This document shows positions 1 to 8,458 of a stretch of 64,000 bases of DNA, in pieces. Location of the stretch: positions 25,306 through 89,305 of the forward strand of contig NZ_JACAAX010000025.1 of the NCBI RefSeq assembly GCF_013377085.1, in the 5' to 3' direction. A program made the translations under genes and the position numbers. Numbering within the stretch: position 1 is the stretch's first letter; the number at the start of each line of letters is the position of its first letter. This DNA comes from Rhodoplanes sp. (lineage in GTDB: Bacteria; Pseudomonadota; Alphaproteobacteria; Rhizobiales; Xanthobacteraceae). Below the pieces are notes generated by a model. That model made no database searches, was not told the origin of the DNA, and worked only from the letters and a program-made list of their open reading frames with translations.

Positions 1-2
1 GC

Positions 3-527
3 TCAGAACCACTTCAACGCCTTGAACATGTAGGCGATGTAGTTCAGCTCCTGGCCGGCCGCCGGGGTGGTGCGGCTGACGAAGTCGAAGATGCGGCCGT
101 CCTTGATGCCGTAATTGGCGAGGCGCTCGACCTTGCGGTTGCGGTCGAAATAGACCGCGATGACGCGCCGGTCGACCTCCTTCTGGGGCAGGAACGAGGT
201 CTGCTCGGCGCGCTGCGAGATGTAATAGAACACCTCGCCCGAAACGGTGGCGACCGTCGAGGGGGTGCCGAGCACGATCAGCACCTGCTCCTGAGAGGCG
301 CCGAGCGGGATCTGCTCGAGCGCACCCTCGGGCACGATATAGCCGCGCTGATAGGTCTGGGTGAGGCAGCCGCCGAGCAGCAACCCGAGCGCGAGCACGG
401 CCGCCGCGGCGCGCGCCGTCCTGGCGCGCGAGACGAGAGCGCGGGAGACGAGAGCACGCGGGCCGAAGGCCCGCGACGCGACGGCGCGCAAAATCTTGCC
501 GGTCCGCTGGCTGATGGTCTGACCCAC
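3..527 (-). CDS. bamE: BamE-type outer membrane assembly lipoprotein
   Basis: SmpA/OmlA (BamE) domain lipoprotein of 174 aa, expected to be a small partner of the BamA machine that inserts beta-barrels into the outer membrane. A GTG start at 527 is preceded by a good ribosome site (GAAGGGGG). A long basic N-region leads to a hydrophobic stretch and the lipobox LLGGC, giving lipidated Cys54. The mature part carries the family pattern: YQRGYIVPEGALEQIPLG, then LIVLGTPST and YYISQ. The N-region is longer than usual and contains a short internal repeat (ALVSR twice), so the true start could be a little downstream, but no ATG is available there. It is divergent from the DUF177-plsX operon. Confidence 0.88.
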   Translation of the reverse strand: MGQTISQRTGKILRAVASRAFGPRALVSRALVSRARTARAAAAVLALGLLLGGCLTQTYQRGYIVPEGALEQIPLGASQEQVLIVLGTPSTVATVSGEVFYYISQRAEQTSFLPQKEVDRRVIAVYFDRNRKVERLANYGIKDGRIFDFVSRTTPAAGQELNYIAYMFKALKWF

Positions 528-857
528 GACGTCCCCCTTCGGCCCGCCCCCGGGCGTAGCGCGCAGGCGCTCAGAACACAATCTGGCGCAGACGCACAGA
601 ACACAAGTGCACGGCGACCAGCATGAGACGCGCCCCGAGCGCCCCGCGCAAAACTCATCGGCCGGCGTTCCCGCCGGCGGAGTCCCGCCACGCATCGCAC
701 CATTGTCGCGCTCTATGGCGCGATCGTGGCATATCAAGCGCTTCGGGCCCATATCGCAGATGCCGTGGCGGCCCGGCCGGCCGCGCGGTCGTCGCCTCGG
801 TGGTCGTGCGAATCGCGCTGTATGTGGTGAGAGGCGCCTGTAAAAGGAGTGTTGGCC
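528..857. other. Divergent intergenic region, bamE / DUF177
   Basis: This stretch of about 330 bp between divergently transcribed genes should hold both promoters. I see no convincing -10/-35 pair, RNA gene or small ORF. Open frames crossing it have poor third-position G+C bias compared with the neighbouring genes. Confidence 0.4.
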
Positions 858-1409
858 ATGTCGAAGCCGGATCGACCCTGGAGCGTGCCGGTGCGAATCG
901 AGGAGGTTCCGGAGGGGGGCCTCACCAAGACCTTGTCGGCCGATGCGGGCGTGCGCGAGGCGGTGGCGCGGCTCGGCGGCCTCACCGGCCTGCCGCGCTT
1001 CGAGGCGTCGTTCGATCTCGCCCGGCAGGGCCGCGGCCTGCATGTGACCGGCACCGTGACGGCGACGGCCGGCCAGACCTGCGTCGTCACGCTGGAGCCG
1101 ATGGAGAGCGAGATCGCCGAGCCGGTCGACCTCGTCTTCAGCCCGGACGCACCGGCCGAGGAGGCCGGTCCGCCGCGCGATCCCGAGGCCGCCGACCCGC
1201 CCGAGCCGCTCGTCAACGGGGTCGTCGATCTCGGCGCCATCGCCACCGAGTTCGTGCTGCTCGGCGTCGATCCCTATCCGCGCAAGCAGGGCGTCGTGTT
1301 CGAGGCCCCCGACGCCGGACAGCCGGAACCGGGGCCGTTCGCCGCACTCGCGGCCCTCAAAGCCAAGGGGGGACAAGGCGGTGGAGCCAGCGGTGGACCC
1401 GGCGACTAG
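858..1409 (+). CDS. DUF177 (YceD-family) protein
   Basis: Protein of 183 aa in the YceD/DUF177 family, which in bacteria usually sits next to rpmF/plsX and is linked to large-subunit rRNA processing in some lineages; its role here is not established. The core TVTATAGQTCVVTLEPMES matches the family pattern around the conserved Cys (xxCxRCL in relatives, reduced here to a single Cys). The central segment is acidic and Pro-rich and the C-terminus is Gly-rich. Three in-frame starts cluster at 849 (GTG), 852 (TTG) and 858 (ATG). The AAAGGAG at 842-848 is correctly spaced only for the ATG at 858. It lies 157 bp upstream of plsX in the same direction. Confidence 0.75.
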   Translation: MSKPDRPWSVPVRIEEVPEGGLTKTLSADAGVREAVARLGGLTGLPRFEASFDLARQGRGLHVTGTVTATAGQTCVVTLEPMESEIAEPVDLVFSPDAPAEEAGPPRDPEAADPPEPLVNGVVDLGAIATEFVLLGVDPYPRKQGVVFEAPDAGQPEPGPFAALAALKAKGGQGGGASGGPGD

Positions 1410-1566
1410 TCCGCCGAGGCATGTCGCAGCATACACGGCGCATCGGTGATTTAAGCGATTGTCACAGGGCGCGGACGAGGTATTGTCGCCGCCTCCGTAA
1501 CCCAGCGACTGGTCCGCGTCGGCCGGTCTAAAGGCGCGGTTTCGCGCCGCCCGCCAACGTCGGTTC

Positions 1567-2616
1567 ATGTCTCAGAAGGTTTGCATCGCGCTGGACGCCA
1601 TGGGGGGGGACCACGGAGCCGCGGTGGTGATCGCGGGCGCCGATATCTCCCTGAGCCGGCATCCGGATACCAGCTTCATCCTGGTCGGCGACCAGGCCGT
1701 GATCGGGCCATTGCTCGACAGCCGGCCGGCGCTGAAGGCGGCGTCGCGCGTCGTCCACACCGATGTCGCCGTCAAGATGGACGAGAAGCCGAGCCAGGCG
1801 CTGCGCCATGGCCGCTGGCGGTCGTCCATGTGGCTCGCCATCGACGCCGTGAAGAAGGGCGAGGCGCACGTCACCGTCTCGGCCGGCAACACCGGCGCCC
1901 TGATGGCGATGTCGAAGTTCCACCTGCGGATGATGCCCGGGGTGTCGCGGCCGGCGATCGCCTGCCTGTGGCCGACCACGCGGGGCGAATCGATCGTGCT
2001 CGACGTCGGCGCCTCGATCGGGGCCGACGTGCAGCACCTCGTGCAGCTCGCCATCATGGGCAGCGCCATGGCGAGCGTGGTGTTCGACCTCGAGCGTCCG
2101 ACCGTCGGGCTGCTCAATGTCGGCGTCGAGGAGGTCAAGGGGCTCGAGGAGATCCGCGGCGCCAGCCAGGTGCTGCGCGAGACCGCCTGCAGCCACATGG
2201 ACTTCAAGGGGTTCGTCGAGGGCGACGACATCGGCCGCGGAACCGTGGACGTGGTCGTCACCGAAGGATTCACCGGCAACATCGCCTTGAAGACCGCCGA
2301 GGGGACGGCTAAACAGCTTGCCTCGTATCTCAAGAGCGCGATGAGCCGCACCCTCGCGGCCAAGATCGGTTACCTCTTCGCGCGACAAGCCTTCAAGACC
2401 CTCAGGGACAAAATGGACCCGCGCAAGGTCAATGGCGGCGTCTTCCTCGGCCTCAACGGCGTGGTGATCAAGAGCCACGGCGGCACCGACGCGGAAGGGT
2501 TCGCGGCGGCCGTCGACCTCGGCTACGACATGGCGCGCTACGAGCTGCTGGGGAAGATCCGCAGGACGCTCGGGCAGACGGCCCCCACCGCGGTGGCCGG
2601 AGAGGTGGCTTCGTGA
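1567..2616 (+). CDS. plsX: Phosphate acyltransferase PlsX
   Basis: PlsX (349 aa) converts acyl-ACP and phosphate to acyl-phosphate, the donor for PlsY in membrane phospholipid synthesis; it is a peripheral membrane enzyme. The N-terminal [10 protein letters not shown] motif and the internal [11 protein letters not shown] and [11 protein letters not shown] motifs are diagnostic, and the length is normal. The stop codon overlaps the start of fabH (GTGA at 2613-2616), so the two are translationally coupled, joining phospholipid and fatty-acid initiation enzymes in one operon. Confidence 0.97.
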   Translation: MSQKVCIALDAMGGDHGAAVVIAGADISLSRHPDTSFILVGDQAVIGPLLDSRPALKAASRVVHTDVAVKMDEKPSQALRHGRWRSSMWLAIDAVKKGEAHVTVSAGNTGALMAMSKFHLRMMPGVSRPAIACLWPTTRGESIVLDVGASIGADVQHLVQLAIMGSAMASVVFDLERPTVGLLNVGVEEVKGLEEIRGASQVLRETACSHMDFKGFVEGDDIGRGTVDVVVTEGFTGNIALKTAEGTAKQLASYLKSAMSRTLAAKIGYLFARQAFKTLRDKMDPRKVNGGVFLGLNGVVIKSHGGTDAEGFAAAVDLGYDMARYELLGKIRRTLGQTAPTAVAGEVAS

Positions 2617-3590
2617 GTATCACCCGTTCGATCGTTCTCGGCTGCGGCAGCTATCTGCCGGCCCGCACGCTCACCAATGCCGAGCTGGCCGGCATGGTCG
2701 ACACCAGCGACGACTGGATCGTGCAGCGCACCGGCATCCGCGAGCGCCATATCGCAGCCGACGGCGAGTTCACCTCGGATCTCGCCGTCCATGCCGCGCG
2801 CGACGCGCTCGCCGCCGCCGGCCTCGAGCCGCAGGCGATCGACCTGATCATTCTGGCGACCGCGACGCCGGACCACACTTTTCCGGCCAGCGCCGTGACG
2901 GTTCAGGCCCAGCTCGGCATCACCCAGGGCGCCGCCTTCGACTTGCAGGCGGTGTGCTCGGGCTTCGTGTTCGCGATCGCCACGGCCGACAGCCTGCTGC
3001 GCACGGGTGGATTCAAGCGCGCGCTGGTGATCGGCTCGGAGACCTTCACCCGCATCCTCGACTGGAAGGACCGCACCACCTGCGTGATCTTCGGCGACGG
3101 GGCCGGGGCCGTGGTGCTCGAGGCCGCCCCGCAGGCCGGCACCCTGGCGGACCGCGGCGTGCTCGGCGCCAAGATGCGCTCGGACGGGCGCCACAAGAGC
3201 AAGCTCTATGTCGACGGCGGCCCGTCGACCACCGGCACGGCCGGCTATCTGCGCATGGAGGGCAAGGAGGTCTTCCGCCACGCCGTGACGATGATCACGG
3301 GCGCGGTCGAGGACGTGCTGGCCGAGACCGGCACCAAGGCGACCGACATCGACTGGTTCGTGCCGCACCAGGCCAATCAGCGGATTATCGACGGCTGCGC
3401 CCACAGGCTCGGGGTGTCGCGCGACAAGATCGTCTCCACGGTCGACCGCCACGGCAACACCTCGGCGGCCTCGATTCCGCTCGCCCTGCACACCGCCGTC
3501 ACCGACGGCCGCATCAAGCAGGGCGATCTGGTGATGATCGAGGCGATGGGCGGCGGCTTCACCTGGGGCGCCGCGCTGATCCGCTGGTGA
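2613..3590 (+). CDS. fabH: 3-oxoacyl-ACP synthase III FabH
   Basis: FabH (beta-ketoacyl-ACP synthase III, 325 aa) condenses acetyl-CoA with malonyl-ACP to start type II fatty-acid synthesis. The catalytic triad is visible: Cys115 in LQAVCSGF, the His of [10 protein letters not shown] and the Asn of GNTSAASIP. The C-terminal [10 protein letters not shown] is typical. The GTG start at 2613 overlaps the plsX stop, with GGAGAGG just upstream. It is the second gene of plsX-fabH; ihfA follows after 224 bp and probably has its own promoter. Confidence 0.97.
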   Translation: MSITRSIVLGCGSYLPARTLTNAELAGMVDTSDDWIVQRTGIRERHIAADGEFTSDLAVHAARDALAAAGLEPQAIDLIILATATPDHTFPASAVTVQAQLGITQGAAFDLQAVCSGFVFAIATADSLLRTGGFKRALVIGSETFTRILDWKDRTTCVIFGDGAGAVVLEAAPQAGTLADRGVLGAKMRSDGRHKSKLYVDGGPSTTGTAGYLRMEGKEVFRHAVTMITGAVEDVLAETGTKATDIDWFVPHQANQRIIDGCAHRLGVSRDKIVSTVDRHGNTSAASIPLALHTAVTDGRIKQGDLVMIEAMGGGFTWGAALIRW

Positions 3591-3736
3591 CCCGACGGTT
3601 CGGTCCTGGTCCTGCAGTGGCGAGGCACGCCGACGCCGTCGTGCGTGGTCGCTCGACTCGACGGCGAACCGGTGCCGCGCCGCCGCAACATCCTCCACCG
3701 TCATCGAAATGACCGTTCAAATCTTCTGTCGCCCCG

Positions 3737-3765
3737 TTGACCCCGGGCGCCGAAGCTCATATCGT
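3737..3765 (+). promoter_or_regulatory. Candidate promoter for ihfA
   Basis: TTGACC at 3737-3742 and TATCGT at 3760-3765 are separated by 17 bp, in an A+T-rich pocket about 50 bp upstream of the ihfA start. It is a reasonable sigma-70-type match but has not been tested against background frequency. Confidence 0.4.
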
Positions 3766-3814
3766 TGTAAATTCAGTAACATATAAAAGTCTATGGGTAG
3801 GCGCTGGGGCCACG

Positions 3815-4120
3815 ATGAGCGCGAAGACAGTAACTCGGGCGGACCTTTGCGAGGCCGTTTACCAGAGGTTGGGGCTTTCCCGCACCGAATCGGCCGCATT
3901 GGTCGAGCTGGTGCTCAAGGAGATCACCGATTGCCTCGAGCGGGGCGAGACGGTGAAGCTCTCCTCGTTCGGATCGTTCGTCGTCCGCAAGAAAGGCCAG
4001 CGGATCGGACGTAATCCGAAGACCGGCAAGGAAGTGCCGATCTCGCCGCGGCGCGTGATGGTGTTCAAGCCGTCGGCCATTCTCAAGCAGCGGATCAACG
4101 CGGACGGCGCCGAGGCGTGA
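3815..4120 (+). CDS. ihfA: Integration host factor subunit alpha
   Basis: IHF-alpha (101 aa), the DNA-bending heterodimer subunit that shapes promoters, replication origins and recombination sites. The HU/IHF fold is clear: [20 protein letters not shown] at the start, the beta-arm region [20 protein letters not shown], then the signature [12 protein letters not shown]. The reading frame extends further upstream to 3737, but the ATG at 3815 gives the family's normal N-terminus. The gene lies between fabH and a MerR regulator, an order widely conserved in Hyphomicrobiales. Confidence 0.95.
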   Translation: MSAKTVTRADLCEAVYQRLGLSRTESAALVELVLKEITDCLERGETVKLSSFGSFVVRKKGQRIGRNPKTGKEVPISPRRVMVFKPSAILKQRINADGAEA

Positions 4121-4145
4121 CGGCGCGCGCGGCGGAGGAACGGCC

Positions 4146-4913
4146 GTGAACAAGGCGCCCGAAGCGTTCCGCACCATCAGCGAGGTGGCGGAGGATCTCG
4201 CGCTTCCGCAGCATGTTCTGCGATTTTGGGAGAGCCGGTTTCCGCAGGTCCGCCCGATGAAGCGCGGCGGCGGTAGGCGCTATTATCGTCCCGACGACGT
4301 CGACCTGCTGCGCGGCATCCGCCATCTTCTCTACGGCGAGGGCTACACGATTCGCGGCGTCCAACGCATCCTGCGCGAGCAGGGCGGCCGCTTCGTGCAG
4401 ACCGTCTGGCAGGAGGGCGCGCCGCAGCCCGAGCGCATCCCGGAGATCGACGGCACCGAGACCGAGGGCGCCGTCGAGGAGATCGCGGCGGCCGCCGATC
4501 TCGACGACGCGGTGGAGTGCGATTCGGATTTGTCGGCCGGGGGCGAGGCGAAGCCGGAGCTCGATGCCGACCCCTATGGGCGGCGCGAGCCATCCTTCGG
4601 TCCGGCACATGGTTCAGCCTCTGGACCGCGGCGGGCGGCGCCGCTCGCGGCGGCATCCGCCGGCGCCGCATCCCACGGAGCCGCATCGGGTGCGGCCGTG
4701 CGCGAGCCCGTTGTCGATCCCGCTGCCGCGGGCGATCCCGCCGCCGCGGGCGAAGCCGTGCCGGCGCGCGACAGAACCGCCGATGCCGTTGCGACCGCGC
4801 CGCCCGGCCTGTCGGCGGCCGACCGCGAACGGCTCGCCGCCGTGCTGGCCAATCTCGAAGCCTGCCGCGGCCGCCTGGCCGGCGCGCTGGCGGAGACCGG
4901 GCCGGCGCCCTAA
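4146..4913 (+). CDS. MerR-family transcriptional regulator
   Basis: A 255-aa protein with an N-terminal winged-helix MerR domain (residues ~5-75: [20 protein letters not shown], then [14 protein letters not shown] and [11 protein letters not shown]). The remainder is a long acidic then Ala/Pro-rich low-complexity tail with a short helical C-terminus. MerR proteins of this type follow ihfA in many alphaproteobacteria; the effector is not known and no metal-binding Cys cluster is present. The gap to ihfA is 25 bp, so the two are probably co-transcribed. Confidence 0.88.
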   Translation: MNKAPEAFRTISEVAEDLALPQHVLRFWESRFPQVRPMKRGGGRRYYRPDDVDLLRGIRHLLYGEGYTIRGVQRILREQGGRFVQTVWQEGAPQPERIPEIDGTETEGAVEEIAAAADLDDAVECDSDLSAGGEAKPELDADPYGRREPSFGPAHGSASGPRRAAPLAAASAGAASHGAASGAAVREPVVDPAAAGDPAAAGEAVPARDRTADAVATAPPGLSAADRERLAAVLANLEACRGRLAGALAETGPAP

Positions 4914-4964
4914 AAGGGACCGGCCCAAACGCCCGACGGCGGGGCGGGGCCCGACCGATCCAGC

Positions 4965-6206
4965 ATGACCGATCCGACCTACGCGTATCGCGCGCATCCC
5001 TTCACGTCCGAGAGAGTTTTCCGTCTGGAGCCCGAGGGGCTGGCCTGGACCGAGGGCGGCCGGCCGCGGGCGCTCGCCTTCGCGGACGTCGTGGCGGTGA
5101 AAATCTATCTCGAGCGCATCCCGGGCTCCTCGGCCTCCTACTGGGCCTGCGTGCTGTACGGGCGCGACGGTGGCCGCCTCAAGCTCGGCGCGGCGCATCG
5201 GACCGGGCTGTTTTCCGTCGAGAATCGCTCGGCCGCCTATCTGCCCTTCATCCACGCGGTGACGACGCGGCTCGATGCGTTGCGGCCCGGCCTGCCGCAC
5301 CGCGAGCATAAGAGCCTGTTGGAAAAGCTCGAGACCGGCGTCGGCCTTGCCGGCGTCGGCGTCCTGCGGCTGCTGCGGCGGCTCGATCTCGGCCGCACGG
5401 CGGCGGCGGCCGGCTGGCTCCTGCGCAAGGTCGGGCCGCGCCTGAAGGGACACCGCGTGGCCGGCGAGCAGCTCGCCATGGTGTTCCCGGACATGACCGC
5501 GGCCGAGCGCGCCACGACGCTCGACGGCATGTGGGACAATTTCGGCCGGCTGTTCATCGAATACGCCCATCTCGACCGGCTGTGGGACTACGACTGGCGC
5601 GACCCGCGGCCGGGCGGCCGCATCGAGGTCGACGCGGCGACGCGAGCGACCCTGCTGCGGCTGCGCGATGATCCGCGGCCGGCCCTGATGTTCACCGGCC
5701 ATCTCGCCAACTGGGAGGTGGTGCCGCTCGGTGCCGGCACCATCGGGCGCGACATCTCGGTGGTGTTTCGGGCGCCGCGCATCGGCCCCTTCGTGCGCGA
5801 GATGATCCGGGCCCGCGAGGCGGGCGGCAGCCACGTGATCGCGGCCGGGCCCGACACGCCGCTGCGCATCCGCGAGGCGCTGCGGCAGAACCGGCTGGTC
5901 GGCATGCTGGTCGACCAGCACTACGCCCGCGGCATCGACGTCACGTTTTTCGGGCGGACCTGCAAGGTCAATCCGATGCTGGCCCGCTTCGCCCGCATGT
6001 TCGACTGCCCGATCTATGGGGCGCGCGTGGTGCGCCTGCCGGACGAGCGCTTCCGCTTCGAGCTGGTCGGGCCGATCGAGCCGCCGCGCGAGGCCGATGG
6101 GCAGGTCGACATTGCCGCCACCATGCAGCGCATCACCGGCGTGATCGAGGAGTGGGTACGTCAGCACCCCGAGCAGTGGCTGTGGCTGCACCGCCGCTGG
6201 CGGTGA
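4965..6206 (+). CDS. LpxL/HtrB-type acyltransferase with N-terminal PH-like domain
   Basis: Protein of 413 aa. Residues ~115-413 form a lysophospholipid/lipid A acyltransferase domain: the catalytic HxxxxE motif is GHLANWE, followed by the substrate-site segment GMLVDQHYARGIDVTFFGR and a C-terminal QWLWLHRRWR. Such enzymes add secondary acyl chains to lipid A at the inner membrane. Residues 1-~110 are extra relative to E. coli LpxL: a beta-rich module (HPFTSERVFRLEPEGLAW, then RPRALAFADVVAVKIYLER) resembling bacterial PH-like domains. The gene starts 51 bp after the MerR gene. The substrate could be lipid A or another polar lipid. Confidence 0.85.
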   Translation: MTDPTYAYRAHPFTSERVFRLEPEGLAWTEGGRPRALAFADVVAVKIYLERIPGSSASYWACVLYGRDGGRLKLGAAHRTGLFSVENRSAAYLPFIHAVTTRLDALRPGLPHREHKSLLEKLETGVGLAGVGVLRLLRRLDLGRTAAAAGWLLRKVGPRLKGHRVAGEQLAMVFPDMTAAERATTLDGMWDNFGRLFIEYAHLDRLWDYDWRDPRPGGRIEVDAATRATLLRLRDDPRPALMFTGHLANWEVVPLGAGTIGRDISVVFRAPRIGPFVREMIRAREAGGSHVIAAGPDTPLRIREALRQNRLVGMLVDQHYARGIDVTFFGRTCKVNPMLARFARMFDCPIYGARVVRLPDERFRFELVGPIEPPREADGQVDIAATMQRITGVIEEWVRQHPEQWLWLHRRWR

Positions 6207-6231
6207 CACCGGTCGTCGCTGTCCTCGGCCT

Positions 6232-6328
6232 TCATCGTCATGGCCGGGCTTGACCCGGCCATCCATCAAGCTACGGAAAAGAAGTCTTTTCTCGAGATGG
6301 ATACGCGGGTCGAGCCCGCGTATGACGA
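6232..6328. repeat. Dispersed palindromic intergenic repeat
   Basis: Two hairpin halves facing each other: TCATCGTCATGGCCGGGC with a GGCCGGGC/GACCCGGCC stem, and later GGATACGCGGGTCGAGCCC ending GTATGACGA. This matches from memory the TCATGGCCGGGCTTGTCCCGGCCATCC-type repeats common between genes in Bradyrhizobium relatives. Lying between convergent genes, it may also act as a terminator. A half copy occurs at about 7706-7723. Confidence 0.65.
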
Positions 6329-6351
6329 GTCGGAATAGGTGACGGCCGGTA

Positions 6352-7209
6352 TCAGTGCGCGGTGAACACCGGGATCTCGGCGTGGGTGAGGATGTGGCGG
6401 GTGGTGCCGCCGAAGATCATCTGGCGCAGGCGGCTCTGGGTGTAGGCGCCCTTGACGATGAGGTCGCAGCCGAGCCGCTGGGCATGATCCAGGATGGTCG
6501 GTCCGGCGGTGCGGTTGTCGCCGCCCTTGGAGGTGAGCAGATTCGGCTTGATGCCGTGCAGCGCCAGATTGCCGGCGAGCTGCTCGGCCGTCGGGCCCGG
6601 CACCACGGCACCCTCGACCGTCAGGATGGTGACATGCTCGGCGCGGGCCAGGAACGGCATCGCGAAGGCGGTGGCGCGGGCCTGCTCGGTCGAGCCGTTC
6701 CAGGCGACCAGGATGTGCCGGCCGACCGCGGCCGGGGGTTTCGAGGGCGCCAGCAGCACCGGGCGGCCGCTCTCGAACAGGCCGGCCTCGAACGTGCTCA
6801 TGTGCGGCCCCTGCGGGTCGGTGCTCGGGCGGCCCATCACGATCAGGTCGAAGATGCGGCCGTAATGGCCGACGAAATTGTCGCCCTCGGGGGCGTCGTC
6901 GAGCCAGCCCCAGCTCGGCGCCGTCTGGGGCAGACGCGGCGTTCCGGCGGGCGGAGCGGCCGGAACGGCGTTCTCGCGCATGAATTGCTCGAACAGGTCG
7001 CGCGACTGGCGCGCCGCTTCGGCATTCTCCTCCTCGAAGAAGGCGAGCGAGGCGGAGGGCGCGACGTCCATGGCGACCACGGTCGGCACCGACACCCGCA
7101 CGGCAAATCCTTCGAGATGACTGCCGAACGTCTTGGCCACCAGGAGTGCAGTCGTCAGGGTCGACCGCATGGAATCGTTCGGCTCGGTCGGCACGAGAAG
7201 TGTTTTCAT
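6352..7209 (-). CDS. Tandem-domain universal stress protein
   Basis: A 285-aa UspA-family protein with two Usp folds. The N-terminal half begins MKTLLVPTEPNDS, and the C-terminal half begins GRHILVAWNGSTEQARA and ends with the nucleotide-binding loop (FGGTTRHILTHAEIPVF), close to the G-x9-G(S/T) pattern of ATP-binding Usps. The first half has lost most of the ligand loop. The start at 7209 is chosen because the Usp fold begins there; the open frame continues to 7443 without family homology. No operon partner is apparent. Confidence 0.88.
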   Translation of the reverse strand: MKTLLVPTEPNDSMRSTLTTALLVAKTFGSHLEGFAVRVSVPTVVAMDVAPSASLAFFEEENAEAARQSRDLFEQFMRENAVPAAPPAGTPRLPQTAPSWGWLDDAPEGDNFVGHYGRIFDLIVMGRPSTDPQGPHMSTFEAGLFESGRPVLLAPSKPPAAVGRHILVAWNGSTEQARATAFAMPFLARAEHVTILTVEGAVVPGPTAEQLAGNLALHGIKPNLLTSKGGDNRTAGPTILDHAQRLGCDLIVKGAYTQSRLRQMIFGGTTRHILTHAEIPVFTAH

Positions 7210-7764
7210 GGCGGCTGGCTCTCTTTGCGCCTGTTGCGAACGCGTGGGCCTGCCATCGCGTTCGGTGAGGTACCGATCGTCCGTTCCGCGCGATCGATGC
7301 GCGACACGAATAGGCCGGAACGCGGGTGCCTGTCGAGCATGCCGCAGCGGTTGCGGGCCGGGGCGCTCGGCCGCAGGGGGGATAGGGGCGCGGGTCCGAT
7401 GGGCCATTCGCCGGCGTGATGGTGGGTGGCGGGGCCCCCTCACGCGCTGGCGGAGGGGCGCGCGGCGCCCGTCAACCAGCGCGAGCGGATCGGGAGCCGG
7501 CGCAGGCGATGACGAGCGATGAGCCGGCGCGCGGCACCCCTCGCGGCGCCTAGCGGGCGAGCCGGACGACGGCGCCGAAGAGAGGTGATCGGACGATCCG
7601 GTTCGGACGCGCCGTGGCGGTGCGTGGTCGTGATCACGTCACGCCGTGATCATGCCGTTGACGGCGAAAGTCATTATCATACCAAGTTCCAGAACCTCCG
7701 ACCCGTCATGGCCGGGACGAGCGTTGCCATGAGCAGGGAGGTGAGTTGGCGCAAATGAAGGCTG
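7210..7764. other. Gene-free region downstream of repeats
   Basis: About 550 bp with no credible gene. Arg-rich open frames here (such as 7440-7637 minus) have random-looking composition and no ribosome site. A partial copy of the TCATGGCCGGGAC-type repeat lies at about 7706-7723. Confidence 0.4.
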
Positions 7765-7926
7765 GTATCAGATCCCGCGGGTATCAGTTCGCGAGGCGAT
7801 CGGTTCGCGAGGCGATCAGTTCGTGATGAAACCAGTTCGTTAGGCAATCAGTTCTCGCCGTCGTCGGATCGGTCGTGATCAGCTCGTGTCGTGATCAGAT
7901 CGGCTGCATCAGATCGGCTGCGCAGC
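7765..7926. repeat. Degenerate short repeats built on ATCAGTTCG / ATCAGATCGGCTGC
   Basis: At least nine imperfect units of 10-19 bp begin with ATCAG or ATCGG and run head to tail. Examples are ATCAGTTCGCGAGGCG, ATCGGTTCGCGAGGCG, ATCAGTTCGTGATG and ATCAGATCGGCTGC (the last twice). Spacing is irregular, so this is not a CRISPR array. Confidence 0.55.
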
Positions 7927-7933
7927 AGACAAC

Positions 7934-7962
7934 AAAAAACGCTCGATGCTTTCGCATGAGCG
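7934..7962 (-). terminator. Intrinsic terminator (minus strand)
   Basis: Read on the minus strand: CGCTCATGC, loop GAAA, GCATCGAGCG (one bulged base), then six T. It is a convincing Rho-independent terminator for transcription arriving from about 8000-8300 on the minus strand. Confidence 0.7.
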
Positions 7963-7997
7963 CTCATACATCAGACATATCGAAATCAGAGAAAGGC

Positions 7998-8053
7998 GGA
8001 AGCGGTCGAGGTTGGGCTTTGCCTCACTGATGCAGCCCTATGAGACCGCTTCC
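7998..8053 (-). ncRNA. Candidate structured RNA segment
   Basis: A perfect 10-bp stem (GGAAGCGGTC at 7998-8007 with GACCGCTTCC at 8044-8053) encloses a second 5-bp stem (GGGCT 8014-8018 with AGCCC 8034-8038). It lies between the small ORF at 8079-8207 and the terminator at 7934-7962 on the minus strand, so it would form the 3' part of a short transcript. It could be a small RNA or the 3' UTR of the small ORF. I do not recognise it as 6S, SRP, tmRNA or RNase P RNA. Confidence 0.4.
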
Positions 8054-8078
8054 GACTTATCCGTTGTGGGGGAAGCCG

Positions 8079-8207
8079 CTACGCTGAGGCCCCAACGATG
8101 GCCGGAGCGATTTTCGCGGCCTTGCGAGCCCGGTGGCATTTCACCTCCTGCTCTCCGCGCCGGTCGTCCAGTGTCTGACGGATCAGTGTTCTGGTGGCCC
8201 GGCTCAT
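8079..8207 (-). CDS. Possible 42-aa basic small protein
   Basis: A 42-codon frame starting MSRATRTLIRQTLDDRRG and ending APAIVGASA, with a plausible ribosome site (GGGGAAGC) 5 nt upstream. It is rich in Arg and Lys with no membrane segment or known motif. A TTGACA hexamer (8299-8294, minus strand) lies upstream and a hairpin plus terminator lie downstream, suggesting a discrete short transcription unit. A second overlapping 33-codon frame (MPPGSQGREN...) starting at 8139 has an even better ribosome site (CAGGAGGTG). Either or neither may be real. Confidence 0.3.
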   Translation of the reverse strand: MSRATRTLIRQTLDDRRGEQEVKCHRARKAAKIAPAIVGASA

Positions 8208-8458
8208 TGTCTGCTTCCCCGGATCGTCGGATCAGTGGATCACCAAACCCGCGTCGAAGCTGACGATTAGATGGTCGCGCTGTTGTCATGCTTTGTCAAG
8301 CGGTCACGAATCGCGCGGTGAATTTCTTGTTGCGGTCTTCCGTCGATGTCGCGCACGGCGCGGCTGTGGCGGTGCAGCACGCCGGCGCCGGCTCGACGTC
8401 ACGGCCAGCTAACATGCGCGCCGCAAGCTCGTGTCTCGCAAGCGCGCGGCTCGCGATC

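Noticed and set aside
4914..4964. tRNA-Pro often found after the ihfA-MerR pair in relatives
   Set aside because: The 51-bp gap has no cloverleaf or CCA end.
7440..7637. 65-codon Arg-rich minus frame
   Set aside because: Random-looking Arg/Ala composition, no ribosome site, no conservation evidence.
7765..7926. Possible CRISPR array
   Set aside because: Units are short, irregular and adjoining with no constant spacers; no cas genes anywhere in the window.
7998..8053. Housekeeping RNA (6S, SRP, tmRNA, RNase P)
   Set aside because: None of the conserved cores I know for these RNAs is present; only nested stems are seen.
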